64,000 nucleotides of DNA from Leptolyngbya sp. PCC 7375 (GCF_000316115.1 NZ_JH993797.1:620001-684000), one strand, 5' to 3'; counted from the stretch's first letter, positions 34,201 to 43,573 are shown. Numbers and translations: made by a program. Notes: generated from the sequence alone by a model not told the origin.

Positions 34201-34647
34201 ATGCATTTTTCCAGGCTGTTACGCACTATGACCCTCGGACTGCTTAGCCTTTTGGGGGGACTCATTTTGGTAGGATTCGCAGCCTGGATACATTATCGAA
34301 TCAATGGCCCCTATAACCCAGGTGAGATAGCACTTGAAGATTGGTCCCTGGCACTCGCCATATACACCGTTCCGCTGCAGTTAGGGGCAGCGATAGAGGC
34401 CATAATCATTGGGCTCTGCACCCGGTTTCGGTGGATCAAGGTTAATCACGGTCGACTCGCAGTGGGAGCGTTTAGCCTGATTTCGCTTTACTTCGCAATT
34501 AGCGCAATTTGGGTAGGCATGACAAGCCTCTATAGCAATCTGTTCGGGGTTTTACTGTACGAGTTAATCATCACCCTACCCCTGTGGCTTGCTTGGGGTT
34601 TATTATTTTTGCTACCCCACCGTCAACAGCGGCGAGAAAATAGTTAA
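34201..34647 (+). CDS. Four-span membrane protein, unknown function
   Basis: From the ATG at 34201 a 148-residue protein with four hydrophobic segments (about residues 13-31, 54-75, 87-107 and 113-136) and a basic tail (PHRQQRRENS). No family was recognised. It is preceded by copy C of the four-box element and overlaps the convergent kinase-fusion gene by 36 bases at its 3' end. Confidence 0.6.
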   Translation: MHFSRLLRTMTLGLLSLLGGLILVGFAAWIHYRINGPYNPGEIALEDWSLALAIYTVPLQLGAAIEAIIIGLCTRFRWIKVNHGRLAVGAFSLISLYFAISAIWVGMTSLYSNLFGVLLYELIITLPLWLAWGLLFLLPHRQQRRENS

Positions 34648-35907
34648 CCCCCCTGGCACACAGGTAAACTCAATCGGATTTGCCTCCCATAACTCCCCGT
34701 CAACAACCAGCTTCTGCGGTGGATTGGTGGTTACCTTCAGTCGCTTGGTGCGCAGACAAATCACATCTTCCCGCTCAACTTGAGATTTAACCAGGGCAGA
34801 GGTAAACAACGTGGCCATTACATTGACCCCTTGTAATCGCGTTTGGGGCAGAGGAATTGTCACTTCCAGCAGCCCATCATCGGGAATCACCTCGCCAAAC
34901 CCTTGGGCTGCCACAGATGTGGCCGGGGCGGCATTGGCCACTGTCACGGCCACCGTGTCAAATTCAATGGTCTCTCCGTCAATTTCAATTTTTGCCTTAA
35001 ATAGCTCTTGGGAAAAAAACTGCTGTGCACCAGATAGAACGTAGGCCAGGGTTCCTAGCTGGTTTTTTAATTCTCGGTTGGCGTTGTCTACCATCTCCGC
35101 CTCAAATCCCAAACCTGCCAGCAAAATCATTGGGATATCGTTGCAGTAGGCGGCATCTACCACCCGTGTATTCCCGGCGGCAATGGCTTCACACGCTTGC
35201 TTCATGTCAGTGGGAATCCCCATGGCTACCGAAAACGCATTGGCGGTCCCTCGCGGAATCACCCCCAGGGGAATACCAGTGTCTATGGTCACACCTGCGA
35301 TCGCAGATACTGTCCCATCTCCCCCCGAAGCAATGATAAATCCGGTATCATCCTCGGTTTGGTTGGCTTGGATGGTTGCGATCGCAGCTTTTGCCTGATC
35401 AATGGGATCCACCTCCGGCTGCGTAAAAATCGTATGCAAATTGACCTGGGGTGCCAAAATCTGGCGAATCAAGGCCAAATCCCGATCTGGGTTGCCCTGT
35501 CCAGCCACTGGGTTAAAAATCAAATAGGCATCTCGCCGCTTTGCAACCGCTTGAATCGCCAGTTCAGCCGTTGCCATATTGGTGGCCAGCACAACGTTGT
35601 GCAATGTACACACCCGCAGCAACGCCCGAATATCCGGCTCATTAGGATTGACACTGACCGGATCTAGCAAAAAAAAGACCCCTGCCACTCCACCAGACAC
35701 TACCCGAGCTGCAATCTGCAATTCTCCGCCCTGGGCTCCCGCAGCCATTCGCTCCACAGGTAGCCCAGTAACCGTTTCAATTAACTGCCCTGTGGTTTCA
35801 GTCGCAATCAAATGGTATCGAGCCAGCACATGCCTGTAGTTGGTTGCCAGCATTACCATGTCATTTTTCTTGGTGTCATGGGCAATCAAGGCAAGGCAGT
35901 CGGGCAT
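34612..35907 (-). CDS. Fusion: methylglyoxal-synthase-like domain plus lipid (diacylglycerol) kinase domain
   Basis: The ATG at 35907 has a GGGGAGG site and gives 431 residues. Residues 1-120 follow the methylglyoxal synthase fold (LALIAHDTKKNDM, ATETTGQLI, DIRALLR, VVLATNMATAELAIQ). Two residues needed in E. coli MgsA differ: the catalytic Asp of GGD is Glu (GAQGGELQ), and His98 is Asn (NPNEPDI). Residues about 130-431 are a YegS/DagK-type kinase with YLIFNPVAGQGNPDRDLALI and the nucleotide motif IIASGGDGTVSAIAG. The gene starts 25 bases after the rhodanese gene, so they form an operon. Product formation by the first domain is doubtful; it may only sense dihydroxyacetone phosphate or phosphate. 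Confidence 0.82.
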   Translation of the reverse strand: MPDCLALIAHDTKKNDMVMLATNYRHVLARYHLIATETTGQLIETVTGLPVERMAAGAQGGELQIAARVVSGGVAGVFFLLDPVSVNPNEPDIRALLRVCTLHNVVLATNMATAELAIQAVAKRRDAYLIFNPVAGQGNPDRDLALIRQILAPQVNLHTIFTQPEVDPIDQAKAAIATIQANQTEDDTGFIIASGGDGTVSAIAGVTIDTGIPLGVIPRGTANAFSVAMGIPTDMKQACEAIAAGNTRVVDAAYCNDIPMILLAGLGFEAEMVDNANRELKNQLGTLAYVLSGAQQFFSQELFKAKIEIDGETIEFDTVAVTVANAAPATSVAAQGFGEVIPDDGLLEVTIPLPQTRLQGVNVMATLFTSALVKSQVEREDVICLRTKRLKVTTNPPQKLVVDGELWEANPIEFTCVPGGLTIFSPLLTVG

Positions 35908-35932
35908 GGTGTTATCCTCCCCAAGCATGGTC

Positions 35933-37210
35933 CTAAAGCATTTCCAAAGGATAGCTATCCGCAGGGGAAGCTGACCACTCCCACATGGAGCCAGCATAAT
36001 TTTTAACCTGATAGTCCAGGGTGACTAAAACCGATGCCAGCCAGCCAGAACGAATTCCCCCCGTGCAATACACAACAATTTGGCTGTCTGGTGTAATGCC
36101 CGCATCCAGCAGTTTGGCATGGATATCATCATGGGAAAGGAGTTTGCCATCCTGTCCCAAAAACTCTTTGAAGTAGAGATTAATGGCTCCTGGTACATGG
36201 CCACCCCGTTGTTCTCCATAGGGGGTCTTACCCGCAAACTCTCTCGCTTCACGGGTATCAATCACCACAAGATTGTCGTTACCTAGCTCAGCTTTCAGCT
36301 GCTCCTGCTGAATCTCCCATGTAACATTGCGCTCAACAACAAAATCTCCAGGTGGCGGTGCATTGTTCTTTCCCTGTTGTACAGATACCCCCGCATCCAC
36401 CAGCGCATCAAATCCACCATCCACCATGGCCACTTGAGCCTGTCCCAGCGTACGTAACATCCAGACAATCCGACCATCTTCACCCCAGCCCCCCGGTGGG
36501 TTAGCAAAAACCACCACAGGTCTGTCCTTTGAAATTCCCATTTGCTGCAGCTGCTGGGTTAGCAAGGCATCCTGCTCTAGCAGTCTGCCGCGAGTGGTTG
36601 CCTGCTGCGGAGAAAATTGTTGCCAGTCGACATAAACGGCTCCCTGTAGCCTGGTGAAAGCCAGTTTGCGAGTATCCAGAAGGATGGCCCCTTGATCAAT
36701 CAGCCGTTTTGCCTCCGGTGCGCTGATAATCCAACGTTCTTCTAAAGATGCCGCTAATTCTGACGCTGCCACAGTTGCCTTGATGGTCTCAGAAAAGAGA
36801 TTATTGCGCTCAAGCGGCAAATTGTTCTTTCTCCATTGAGAAATATCACCCTCTAAATGGAAAATTGAGGTGATGCCAGCGTCCCGTAGCGTTCTTTCTG
36901 CAATTTTGACCCGTATACCCCGCTCGCAATACACCACAACCGGACCCCTGTGGGCGATCTCGTCAATCCGATCGTCAATCTCTCGAAAATGAATGTTAAT
37001 CGCCCCCGGAATGTGACCCGCCTCATACTCCTCTGTCGTACGCACATCCAAAATGAGCGGTGCAGTGCCAGCTTCGATTTGAGCAACTAACGCTTGCTGA
37101 GAGATGGGAGCACTGGTCTCAGCCATAGCCCCACAGGCTGCTAGCTGTAGACACAGACATGCGGCCCACAAAAGTTTACTCCCTTGACGATACATCGACC
37201 CCATAGTCAT
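35933..37210 (-). CDS. Lipoprotein with three rhodanese domains
   Basis: A periplasmic, lipid-anchored sulfurtransferase. The lipobox LAAC follows a hydrophobic signal (KLLWAACLCLQLAAC). Domain 1 (about 35-135) has the active loop VVYCERGIR; domain 2 (about 160-270) has DTRKLAFTRLQGAVYVDW but lacks the active cysteine (VVVFANPPGGWG); domain 3 (about 300-415) has VVYCTGGIRSG. So two catalytic and one silent domain. Rhodaneses move sulfane sulfur, for example to cyanide or thiols. Starts at 37210, 37204 or 37195 are possible. Copies D and E of the four-box element lie directly upstream. Confidence 0.82.
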   Translation of the reverse strand: MTMGSMYRQGSKLLWAACLCLQLAACGAMAETSAPISQQALVAQIEAGTAPLILDVRTTEEYEAGHIPGAINIHFREIDDRIDEIAHRGPVVVYCERGIRVKIAERTLRDAGITSIFHLEGDISQWRKNNLPLERNNLFSETIKATVAASELAASLEERWIISAPEAKRLIDQGAILLDTRKLAFTRLQGAVYVDWQQFSPQQATTRGRLLEQDALLTQQLQQMGISKDRPVVVFANPPGGWGEDGRIVWMLRTLGQAQVAMVDGGFDALVDAGVSVQQGKNNAPPPGDFVVERNVTWEIQQEQLKAELGNDNLVVIDTREAREFAGKTPYGEQRGGHVPGAINLYFKEFLGQDGKLLSHDDIHAKLLDAGITPDSQIVVYCTGGIRSGWLASVLVTLDYQVKNYAGSMWEWSASPADSYPLEML

Positions 37211-37230
37211 GCCATAGATAAAAATACAGA

Positions 37231-37297
37231 ATCTTATATTGAGATCAATAGACTCACATTAAGTCCACTTAAGATGTGCTTAATCTCGAATTGAGAC
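37231..37297. promoter_or_regulatory. Four-box palindromic element, copy D
   Basis: Boxes start at 37231 (ATCTTATATTGAGAT), 37251 (GACTCACATTAAGTC), 37263 (weak) and 37283 (ATCTCGAATTGAGAC); offsets 0, 20, 32, 52. It lies 20-35 bases upstream of the rhodanese start. Confidence 0.65.
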
Positions 37298-37344
37298 TAG
37301 GATTTAACACACGTCTTTTATTATCCATTACTTATTATGAGTCT

Positions 37345-37412
37345 GTCTTATTTTAAGACTGATTTGTATCAAGACGGGTCTTAACTAGAGACTTTTTGTC
37401 TCGTCTTGATTT
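37345..37412. promoter_or_regulatory. Four-box palindromic element, copy E
   Basis: Boxes start at 37345 (GTCTTATTTTAAGAC, perfect), 37366 (weak), 37378 (GTCTTAACTAGAGAC) and 37398 (GTCTCGTCTTGATTT); offsets 0, 21, 33, 53. The last two boxes overlap the 3' end of the histidine kinase gene. It lies 114 bp from copy D. Confidence 0.65.
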
Positions 37413-39229
37413 AGTCTGATGGGTAATTTAATTGTGAATTTTGCCCCTTGTCCTAGCTGTGAGTGGCATTCTAATGAGCCTTGATGGGTTTTGGTAATAA
37501 TTTGATAGCTAATGGCCAGGCCCATGCCGGTGCCGGTGCCGATGGCTTTGGTGGTATAAAACGGGTCGAACAGCCGTATGAGCGATGATTCAGGAATGCC
37601 AGGACCGTTGTCACTGATCTCAATCGAGATCCAATCAGGCTCTAATATACGGGTTGCGATCGCAATCTTAGCCAGCCCCTGAGGTGGCGAACAGCGCAGC
37701 ACATCAATGGCGTTACTCAGAATATGCATAAACACCTGATTGAGTTGTCCGGCATAGCATTCAATGCAGGGCAATGGACCATAGTCACGCGCGATCTCAA
37801 TTCCTGACTGACCGGGTGTAGCCGTAATCTGGCTATTGAGAATTGTCAGCGTGCTATCAATGCCTTTATGGATATCTACCCATTTAACAGCCGCCTCATC
37901 CAAACGAGAAAATGTTCGTAAAGACTGAACAATCGTGATAATCCGGACTGTTCCTTCTGCCATGGATTGCATCAGGTTTGGAAAATCTTTTCGCACAAAT
38001 GGCAGATCAATCTCTTCAAGGGCAGATTGGATTTCAGTAGTCGGGGCAGGATTATGCTGCTGATAACGATCCAGCAGCATAACAATATCGTTGACATAGT
38101 CACTCGCATGTTTGAGATTGCCATAGATAAAACTAATGGGATTGTTAATTTCATGGGCAATTCCAGCCACTAATTGCCCCAAACTCGACATTTTTTCGCT
38201 TTGTATCAGTTGCCATTGGGTTTGCCGCAGTTCCACCAATGTCTGCTGTAAATCCTCAGCCTGCTGCCGCAGAGAAGCTTCAGACTGTTGCAATGCCTGG
38301 GTTCTTTCCACAACGCGAGCCTCCAATGTGTGGCGAGCGTCTTCCAGTTCCGTGGTGTACTGTCCAGCCCAGCTGACCAACTGATTTAGTGCTTCTGCCA
38401 ACAGAAATACCTCGTCCTGGGTGTGAATCGAAACGTGTAGCTGAAAATCATTAGCTTGGGTAATCCGTCGTGCAGTTAGGGTGAGCTGCTCAATGGGCTG
38501 GGCAATGGCTCGGCTAGTGATCACAGCCAGGATAATGGCTAAACCGATGGAACAGACCATACTGACCAAAATGATGATCAGTCGTAATTGCTCAGATTTT
38601 TGTAGCTGCACAATGGATTGGTGGTACTGCCGATCAGCCGTTTGTTGCAATCGCGTTAAATCTTCAGACAGTTGCTCAAAGGTGGTGGACAGTTGATTGG
38701 CATCTCGAGTATTAAGGGCGATCGAAATTACTTCCAAGGCAATTCGCTTATTGTCAACCCCCTCTAAATCAAACCAAAGGTACTGAATAAAGCGCTCATA
38801 CTCCTGCAAATTAGTCCGATAGCCGTTGATCAACAGGGGCAGCTGGGTTTCAGATGATGTCTGGGGAAGCTGCTCAATTGTCTCTAGCTGGTGACGTAGC
38901 TGACGCAGTTCTGTATTAAATTGATTGGTTTCATACTGCACCCAGATCCGGCTTTCACCGGCGATCGCAAGTAACCGCTGAGGATGCATCTGAATACTCA
39001 AAACATGAGTATTCAGCTCATTGAGCAACTGCTTCTTACGCAGAGTATTCTCAGCCTGTTTCCGCGCAGATAAGGCTTCATAATGCCCTCCCAGCAGACC
39101 ACCGGTAGTGCCCAAAACAGCTGTTCCTAAAGCCAGGGCATATCCACAACTAATCTTTTTAGAAATACTGCGATGGATACCCAGCCTTTTACTAACGTTA
39201 GAGACTACACGGGATAGCAATGCAATCAT
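37385..39229 (-). CDS. Sensor histidine kinase with HAMP domain
   Basis: A 614-residue membrane kinase. A first span lies near residues 28-47, a helical periplasmic sensor region runs to about 215, and a second span (LIIILVSMVCSIGLAIILAVIT) ends near 238. HAMP (RAIAQPIEQLTLTARRI) follows, then a coiled coil, the phospho-acceptor box GQLVAGIAHEINNPISF near 350, the N-box VFMHILSNAID, and ATP-binding boxes DNGPGIP and GTGTGMGLAIS. No response regulator gene is adjacent. The PhnD-like gene ends only 20 bases upstream, so a binding-protein/kinase pair is transcribed together. Ligand unknown. Confidence 0.88.
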   Translation of the reverse strand: MIALLSRVVSNVSKRLGIHRSISKKISCGYALALGTAVLGTTGGLLGGHYEALSARKQAENTLRKKQLLNELNTHVLSIQMHPQRLLAIAGESRIWVQYETNQFNTELRQLRHQLETIEQLPQTSSETQLPLLINGYRTNLQEYERFIQYLWFDLEGVDNKRIALEVISIALNTRDANQLSTTFEQLSEDLTRLQQTADRQYHQSIVQLQKSEQLRLIIILVSMVCSIGLAIILAVITSRAIAQPIEQLTLTARRITQANDFQLHVSIHTQDEVFLLAEALNQLVSWAGQYTTELEDARHTLEARVVERTQALQQSEASLRQQAEDLQQTLVELRQTQWQLIQSEKMSSLGQLVAGIAHEINNPISFIYGNLKHASDYVNDIVMLLDRYQQHNPAPTTEIQSALEEIDLPFVRKDFPNLMQSMAEGTVRIITIVQSLRTFSRLDEAAVKWVDIHKGIDSTLTILNSQITATPGQSGIEIARDYGPLPCIECYAGQLNQVFMHILSNAIDVLRCSPPQGLAKIAIATRILEPDWISIEISDNGPGIPESSLIRLFDPFYTTKAIGTGTGMGLAISYQIITKTHQGSLECHSQLGQGAKFTIKLPIRLNQDETKSL

Positions 39230-39249
39230 CGATCCTAGCCCTCGGAGAC

Positions 39250-40134
39250 TTATTCAATCGTTGAGCCCTGACCAATGGCATAATAGCTGTCTCGTAGGAC
39301 TTGATAATCAGCATCAGTTACCGCCACTAATTCTGATGTTTTATACTTCTGGTTGGCTTCAGATGCTAAAAGCGCTGCCATCAATGTTTCTTGATGGTCA
39401 AGCATTTGAGTTCTCAGTTCTTCTAAATACTGCGGCCCCAGACTAGGATTGGCAACAAACACATCGGGGGGCAAATGATCACTCGCAGCAATGACTTGAA
39501 TGTCAGTCCCCTCCAAGCCTGGTGCTTTCACATACTCGACATAGCGATCATGGGAATCACTCCAGGCATCTACCTGACCAGACTGCAGCGCTTCAAAGCC
39601 TTTGCGATTAAGCATGACCACCTGATAATCTTCAGGTGTCACGCCCGCATCTAACAACATTTTCATCGGCATGATATGTCCTGCTGTTGACCCCTCAGTT
39701 CGCATCGCAATGGTCTTGCCTTTCAGGTTACTTAGCTGATTAATGCCACTATCTACTCGGGTCATCACCATGGCCGCATACTTGGGACGAGTTATGCCTA
39801 TTATGGGTATAGCCCCTGCCCGCGCCCTCAGTAGCAAATACTCAGAAGGTCCCGCCATCACAAAATCCAATTCATTGGCAAGGAGTGCTGGTGCAGCCGC
39901 AGAATAGTTTTCAACTGCAAAAAAAACAACCGGTAGCTGAAGGGTCTCTTCTAAAATTTGTCGAAATACACCAAAGTCTCGCTCTAAAACATCAGAACCA
40001 CTTAGATCTGTCACAGCGAAGTGGAGTTTATTAGGATAATCAAACTGACTATTGGTTGCTGAGTTTGTTTTAGCTAGACCACAGCCCCCTAAAAACAACA
40101 AACTATACCCCAGAAAAAAACGACGACCTACCAT
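39250..40134 (-). CDS. PhnD-like phosphate/phosphonate-family binding lipoprotein
   Basis: From the ATG at 40134 a 294-residue lipoprotein: basic MVGRR, hydrophobic core and lipobox LGGC near residue 18 (a GTG at 40185 would add 17 residues). The type 2 binding-protein fold shows LHFAVTDLSGSDVLERDFGVFRQILEE, ELDFVMAGPSEYLLLRARAG, LKGKTIAMRTEGSTAGHIMP and ALQSGQVDAWSDSHDRYVEY. Relatives bind phosphonate, phosphite or related anions. No phnC/phnE transporter genes accompany it; instead a histidine kinase follows at 20 bases, so it may feed the sensor rather than a transporter. Copy F of the four-box element lies about 197 bases upstream. Confidence 0.8.
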   Translation of the reverse strand: MVGRRFFLGYSLLFLGGCGLAKTNSATNSQFDYPNKLHFAVTDLSGSDVLERDFGVFRQILEETLQLPVVFFAVENYSAAAPALLANELDFVMAGPSEYLLLRARAGAIPIIGITRPKYAAMVMTRVDSGINQLSNLKGKTIAMRTEGSTAGHIMPMKMLLDAGVTPEDYQVVMLNRKGFEALQSGQVDAWSDSHDRYVEYVKAPGLEGTDIQVIAASDHLPPDVFVANPSLGPQYLEELRTQMLDHQETLMAALLASEANQKYKTSELVAVTDADYQVLRDSYYAIGQGSTIE

Positions 40135-40330
40135 AGCAGCCACAAGCAAGAAGGCTAACAGTACTGCTTGACCTGCATACAGCACCGTTTGACCTTCATA
40201 TTGCCCAAACTATCCTTGGACTACGCGCTTAATTCTGAACCACTCTAAAATTTTCTTAAAACGAGATTGACCCCTAAAAATAAGCCCACAAGACTGGAAT
40301 AAACCCAAATAAACAACAAAACAAATCTTT

Positions 40331-40398
40331 GTCTTAAAAAAAGTTTATATTTCTTATTTTTTGACTCATAGTGAAGATAGATAGTCTTATTTAAGGAA
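40331..40398. promoter_or_regulatory. Four-box palindromic element, copy F
   Basis: Boxes start at 40331 (GTCTTAAAAAAAGTT), 40351 (TTCTTATTTTTTGAC), 40363 (GACTCATAGTGAAGA) and 40384 (GTCTTATTTAAGGAA); offsets 0, 20, 32, 53. It lies in the 460-base gap between the PhnD-like gene start and the moaA stop. Confidence 0.6.
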
Positions 40399-40482
40399 AA
40401 TGTGTCTCAAACAGTACTATTTCTAGGCGCAAATACAAGCAACCATGTCCCCAGGGTTGCCGTTGGATACACATGAAATTTC

Positions 40483-40510
40483 CAATCTTTTTTAGTCACA
40501 AAAAAGATTG
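40483..40510 (-). terminator. Candidate AT-rich terminator behind moaA
   Basis: An 11-base stem (CAATCTTTTTT 40483-40493 with AAAAAAGATTG 40500-40510) closes a six-base loop, about 85 bases downstream of the moaA stop on the minus strand. The stem is weak in GC and no T-run follows, so function is uncertain. Confidence 0.35.
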
Positions 40511-40594
40511 ATTTTCAGGCATAAAAGAAAGCTTGCTGCTTCCTAATAATATCTCTAGTTAGCTTAGCCCGATGTAAACGCCAAACTCATGCAT

Positions 40595-41614
40595 TTATCC
40601 ACCAATCTGAGACATCGTGCGGCTATAGGCCCCAATAGTGCCAGATTCTCGCATTTTAAAATTAATCTCTGGTTTGTCCGCCACTAAAGCACCAACTCGA
40701 TTTCGAATAGTCTCCATGGCTTCTCTACTGCGCAAAGCATCTCGTAAATTAAGTTGACCCGTTTCATTTAACAGACAAGGCCGTAACCAACCATCGGCGG
40801 AAAGTCTCATGCGATTGCAGCGATCGCAAAAACATTCAGACATTTGGCTAATAAATCCGAGCGTCCCTTTAGCACCTGGAATCTGAAAAACATCTGCAGG
40901 GCCATTGCCACGAATGCTTGATTCTTCTAAGCCCCAGCGATTTCGAATCTGTTGGCGAATTGTCTCAGAATCAATCCATCCCCTAGTTGTAAATAGCGCG
41001 TCATTACCAATGGGCATAAACTCAATAAATCGCACATGCCAATTCCTATCCAGGGTTAATGCGGCAAGATCTAAAATCTCGTGATCGTTGACACCCGGAA
41101 TCACAACAACATTAAGTTTAAGGGGGTCAAACCCTACCTGGTGGGCCATTTGAATACCTTGCCACACCTGCTGCCAACGCATATATTTTGATGCGGTATC
41201 TGGTGTTAAATCACGAGTAGCCGGTGGGCCTACAATTTTCTCAAATATCTCTGGCTGCAATGAATCTAAACTGATATTGATGCGCCGTAACCCTGCATCA
41301 TATAAAGGTTTAGCCAACTTCTCTAGCTTAAAAGCATTAGTCGTCAGGGCCAGATCTGTTGTCTCTGGCAAATGGGAGATCTCATCCACCAGCTGGACAA
41401 TGCCTGGACGTAGTAGGGGCTCTCCTCCCGTGAGCCGAAATTTTGTGAATCCTAAGGGAATAAATACCCCCTTCAGCAAGCTCAAAATTTCCCCATGGCT
41501 TAGCCAAAGCTCTCGCAATACATAATTAAGGTCGGCTCCCTCTGGCATGCAGTACACACATTGAAAATTGCAACGGTCAATCAGGCTGATACGGAGATAA
41601 TCAATAGGATTCAT
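40595..41614 (-). CDS. moaA: GTP 3',8-cyclase (molybdenum cofactor)
   Basis: Radical-SAM enzyme that starts molybdenum-cofactor synthesis from GTP. The 339 residues include the SAM cluster motif CNFQCVYC (near 14), [11 protein letters not shown] (near 63), the second cluster cysteines in [21 protein letters not shown] (near 263-283) and the required C-terminal GG (SQIGG). All key features are present. The cofactor is used by nitrate reductase; narM, an accessory gene of that enzyme, lies in the same window at 61.4 kb. Not in a local moa operon. Confidence 0.93.
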   Translation of the reverse strand: MNPIDYLRISLIDRCNFQCVYCMPEGADLNYVLRELWLSHGEILSLLKGVFIPLGFTKFRLTGGEPLLRPGIVQLVDEISHLPETTDLALTTNAFKLEKLAKPLYDAGLRRINISLDSLQPEIFEKIVGPPATRDLTPDTASKYMRWQQVWQGIQMAHQVGFDPLKLNVVVIPGVNDHEILDLAALTLDRNWHVRFIEFMPIGNDALFTTRGWIDSETIRQQIRNRWGLEESSIRGNGPADVFQIPGAKGTLGFISQMSECFCDRCNRMRLSADGWLRPCLLNETGQLNLRDALRSREAMETIRNRVGALVADKPEINFKMRESGTIGAYSRTMSQIGG

Positions 41615-41959
41615 GTGGTTTTTGCACTCAAAGCCCCCATATATTAGGGGGGTGGGAGCTGAACACGTGGGGAAAAGGTTGCCTCTATCTTAGCGGCTAC
41701 GATCTTATTGAGCCGTATTGTCTGACGCAGTTGCATACATCAAATTCTGAACAAGCAATTTAGAGAATGAAGCATTAATACCGTGGTTTGCTACGCTAGT
41801 TAAAATAATTTTCCATATACGTCTGGAGCGGCACACCCTCTACCAATACTCAATGGTTATTAAATGCCAGGATTTAGCTACTCGCGTTTAATAAGCAGCT
41901 CATTAGAATACGAAAATTACGCCTGCTTTCCCCACCCAATAGAGCTTCAGGACCTATCC
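41615..41959. other. Divergent promoter region of moaA and guaA
   Basis: A 345-base spacer between divergent genes. A short GC stem (CCCCC 41634-41638 with GGGGG just after 41646) lies in the moaA leader about 20 bases from its ATG. The part near guaA has open frames up to 41864 that could add 32 residues but look non-native. Nothing else was recognised. Confidence 0.35.
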
Positions 41960-43573
41960 GTGACTGCACAAACTCCCGCTATTACCGATAACGTATCTAC
42001 CAAACCATCTGAGTTTAACCGTCAGATGCTAATTATTCTTGACTTTGGTTCCCAATATTCTGAGCTAATTGCTCGACGCATTCGCGAAACTCAAGTTTAT
42101 TCAGAAGTGCTTTCCTACCGCACTTCAGCTGAGAAAATTCGTCAGCTTAGTCCTAAGGGCATTATTCTGTCCGGTGGGCCTAGTTCCGTTTATGCTGACC
42201 ACGCTCCCAAGTGTGATCCTGCCATTTGGGAGCTGGGGATTCCTGTACTAGGTGTGTGCTACGGCATGCAGTTGATGGTGCAGCAGCTGGGGGGGCAAGT
42301 AGAGACCGCCGAACGGGGTGAATATGGCAAAGCATCCTTGCACATTGATGATCCAACCGATTTGCTGACCAATGTGGGTGACGGTTCCACGATGTGGATG
42401 AGTCACGGTGACTCGGTCACTAGCCTGCCCCAGGGATTTGAAGTTCTAGCCCATACGGAAAATACACCCAGCGCTGCGATCGCAAATCATGACCAAGGCT
42501 TTTATGGTGTGCAGTTCCATCCAGAGGTGGTTCACTCCGTTGATGGTCAGGCCTTAATTCGTAATTTCGTATATCACATCTGCCGCTGTGAGCCCACATG
42601 GACCACGGAAACATTTGTGGAAGAGGCCATCCGTGAAGTACGTGCCAAGGTAGGCTCTAAGCGGGTTTTACTGGCTCTTTCCGGAGGTGTAGATTCATCC
42701 ACACTGGCATTTTTACTCCATCAGGCCATTGGCGACCAGCTGACCTGCATGTTTATTGATCAGGGCTTTATGCGTAAGGGTGAGCCTGAACGTCTGGTAG
42801 AGCTATTTGATCAGCAATTTCATATCAAAGTTGAATACGTCCAAGCTCGCACACGTTTCCTAGAGAAAATCAAGGGCATTACTGACCCAGAGGAAAAGCG
42901 GAAACGCATTGGCCACGAATTTATTCGTGTTTTTGAAGAGGAATCAAAACGCCTGGGACCCTTTGATTATCTGGCCCAGGGTACACTATATCCCGATGTA
43001 ATTGAGTCTGCAGACACTAACGTTGATCCCAAAACCGGTGAACGGGTAGCGGTCAAAATCAAGAGCCACCACAATGTGGGGGGTCTACCTAAGGATCTGC
43101 AATTTAAGCTGATCGAACCCCTGCGCAAGCTCTTCAAAGATGAGGTGCGTAATGTGGGCCGCTCCGTTGGCCTCCCCAATGAAATTGTACGTCGTCAGCC
43201 CTTCCCCGGCCCAGGTTTAGCCATTCGTATCCTGGGTGAAGTGACAGCGGAACGGCTCAATATTCTGCGGGATGCTGACTATATCGTGCGGGAAGAAATC
43301 CGTAATCGAGGACTGTATCACGACTTTTGGCAGGCGTTTGCGGTATTGCTACCGGTTCGTAGCGTTGGCGTCATGGGCGATCAGCGCACCTATGCACACC
43401 CTATTGTGTTGCGTCTTGTTAGCAGTGAAGATGGCATGACGGCTGACTGGTCTCGGCCTTCCTACAATTTGCTAGAGGTTATTTCCAACCGCATCGTCAA
43501 TGAAGTGGACGGGGTTAACCGAGTGGTTTATGACATCACCTCCAAGCCCCCTGGCACCATCGAGTGGGAATAA
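41960..43573 (+). CDS. guaA: GMP synthase (glutamine-hydrolysing)
   Basis: Converts XMP to GMP with ATP and glutamine, last step of guanine nucleotide synthesis. The GTG at 41960 with a CAGGA site gives 537 residues, matching the usual cyanobacterial start (MTAQTP...[21 protein letters not shown]). The class I glutaminase triad is in GVCYGMQ (Cys) and VQFHPEV (His, Glu); the ATP-pyrophosphatase loop is [13 protein letters not shown]; the C-terminal dimerisation domain ends [11 protein letters not shown] strong terminator follows. Confidence 0.95.
   Translation: MTAQTPAITDNVSTKPSEFNRQMLIILDFGSQYSELIARRIRETQVYSEVLSYRTSAEKIRQLSPKGIILSGGPSSVYADHAPKCDPAIWELGIPVLGVCYGMQLMVQQLGGQVETAERGEYGKASLHIDDPTDLLTNVGDGSTMWMSHGDSVTSLPQGFEVLAHTENTPSAAIANHDQGFYGVQFHPEVVHSVDGQALIRNFVYHICRCEPTWTTETFVEEAIREVRAKVGSKRVLLALSGGVDSSTLAFLLHQAIGDQLTCMFIDQGFMRKGEPERLVELFDQQFHIKVEYVQARTRFLEKIKGITDPEEKRKRIGHEFIRVFEEESKRLGPFDYLAQGTLYPDVIESADTNVDPKTGERVAVKIKSHHNVGGLPKDLQFKLIEPLRKLFKDEVRNVGRSVGLPNEIVRRQPFPGPGLAIRILGEVTAERLNILRDADYIVREEIRNRGLYHDFWQAFAVLLPVRSVGVMGDQRTYAHPIVLRLVSSEDGMTADWSRPSYNLLEVISNRIVNEVDGVNRVVYDITSKPPGTIEWE

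Noticed and set aside
41864..41959. 32-residue N-terminal extension of GuaA
   Set aside because: GuaA proteins begin near the GTG at 41960, and the added residues show no targeting or domain pattern.
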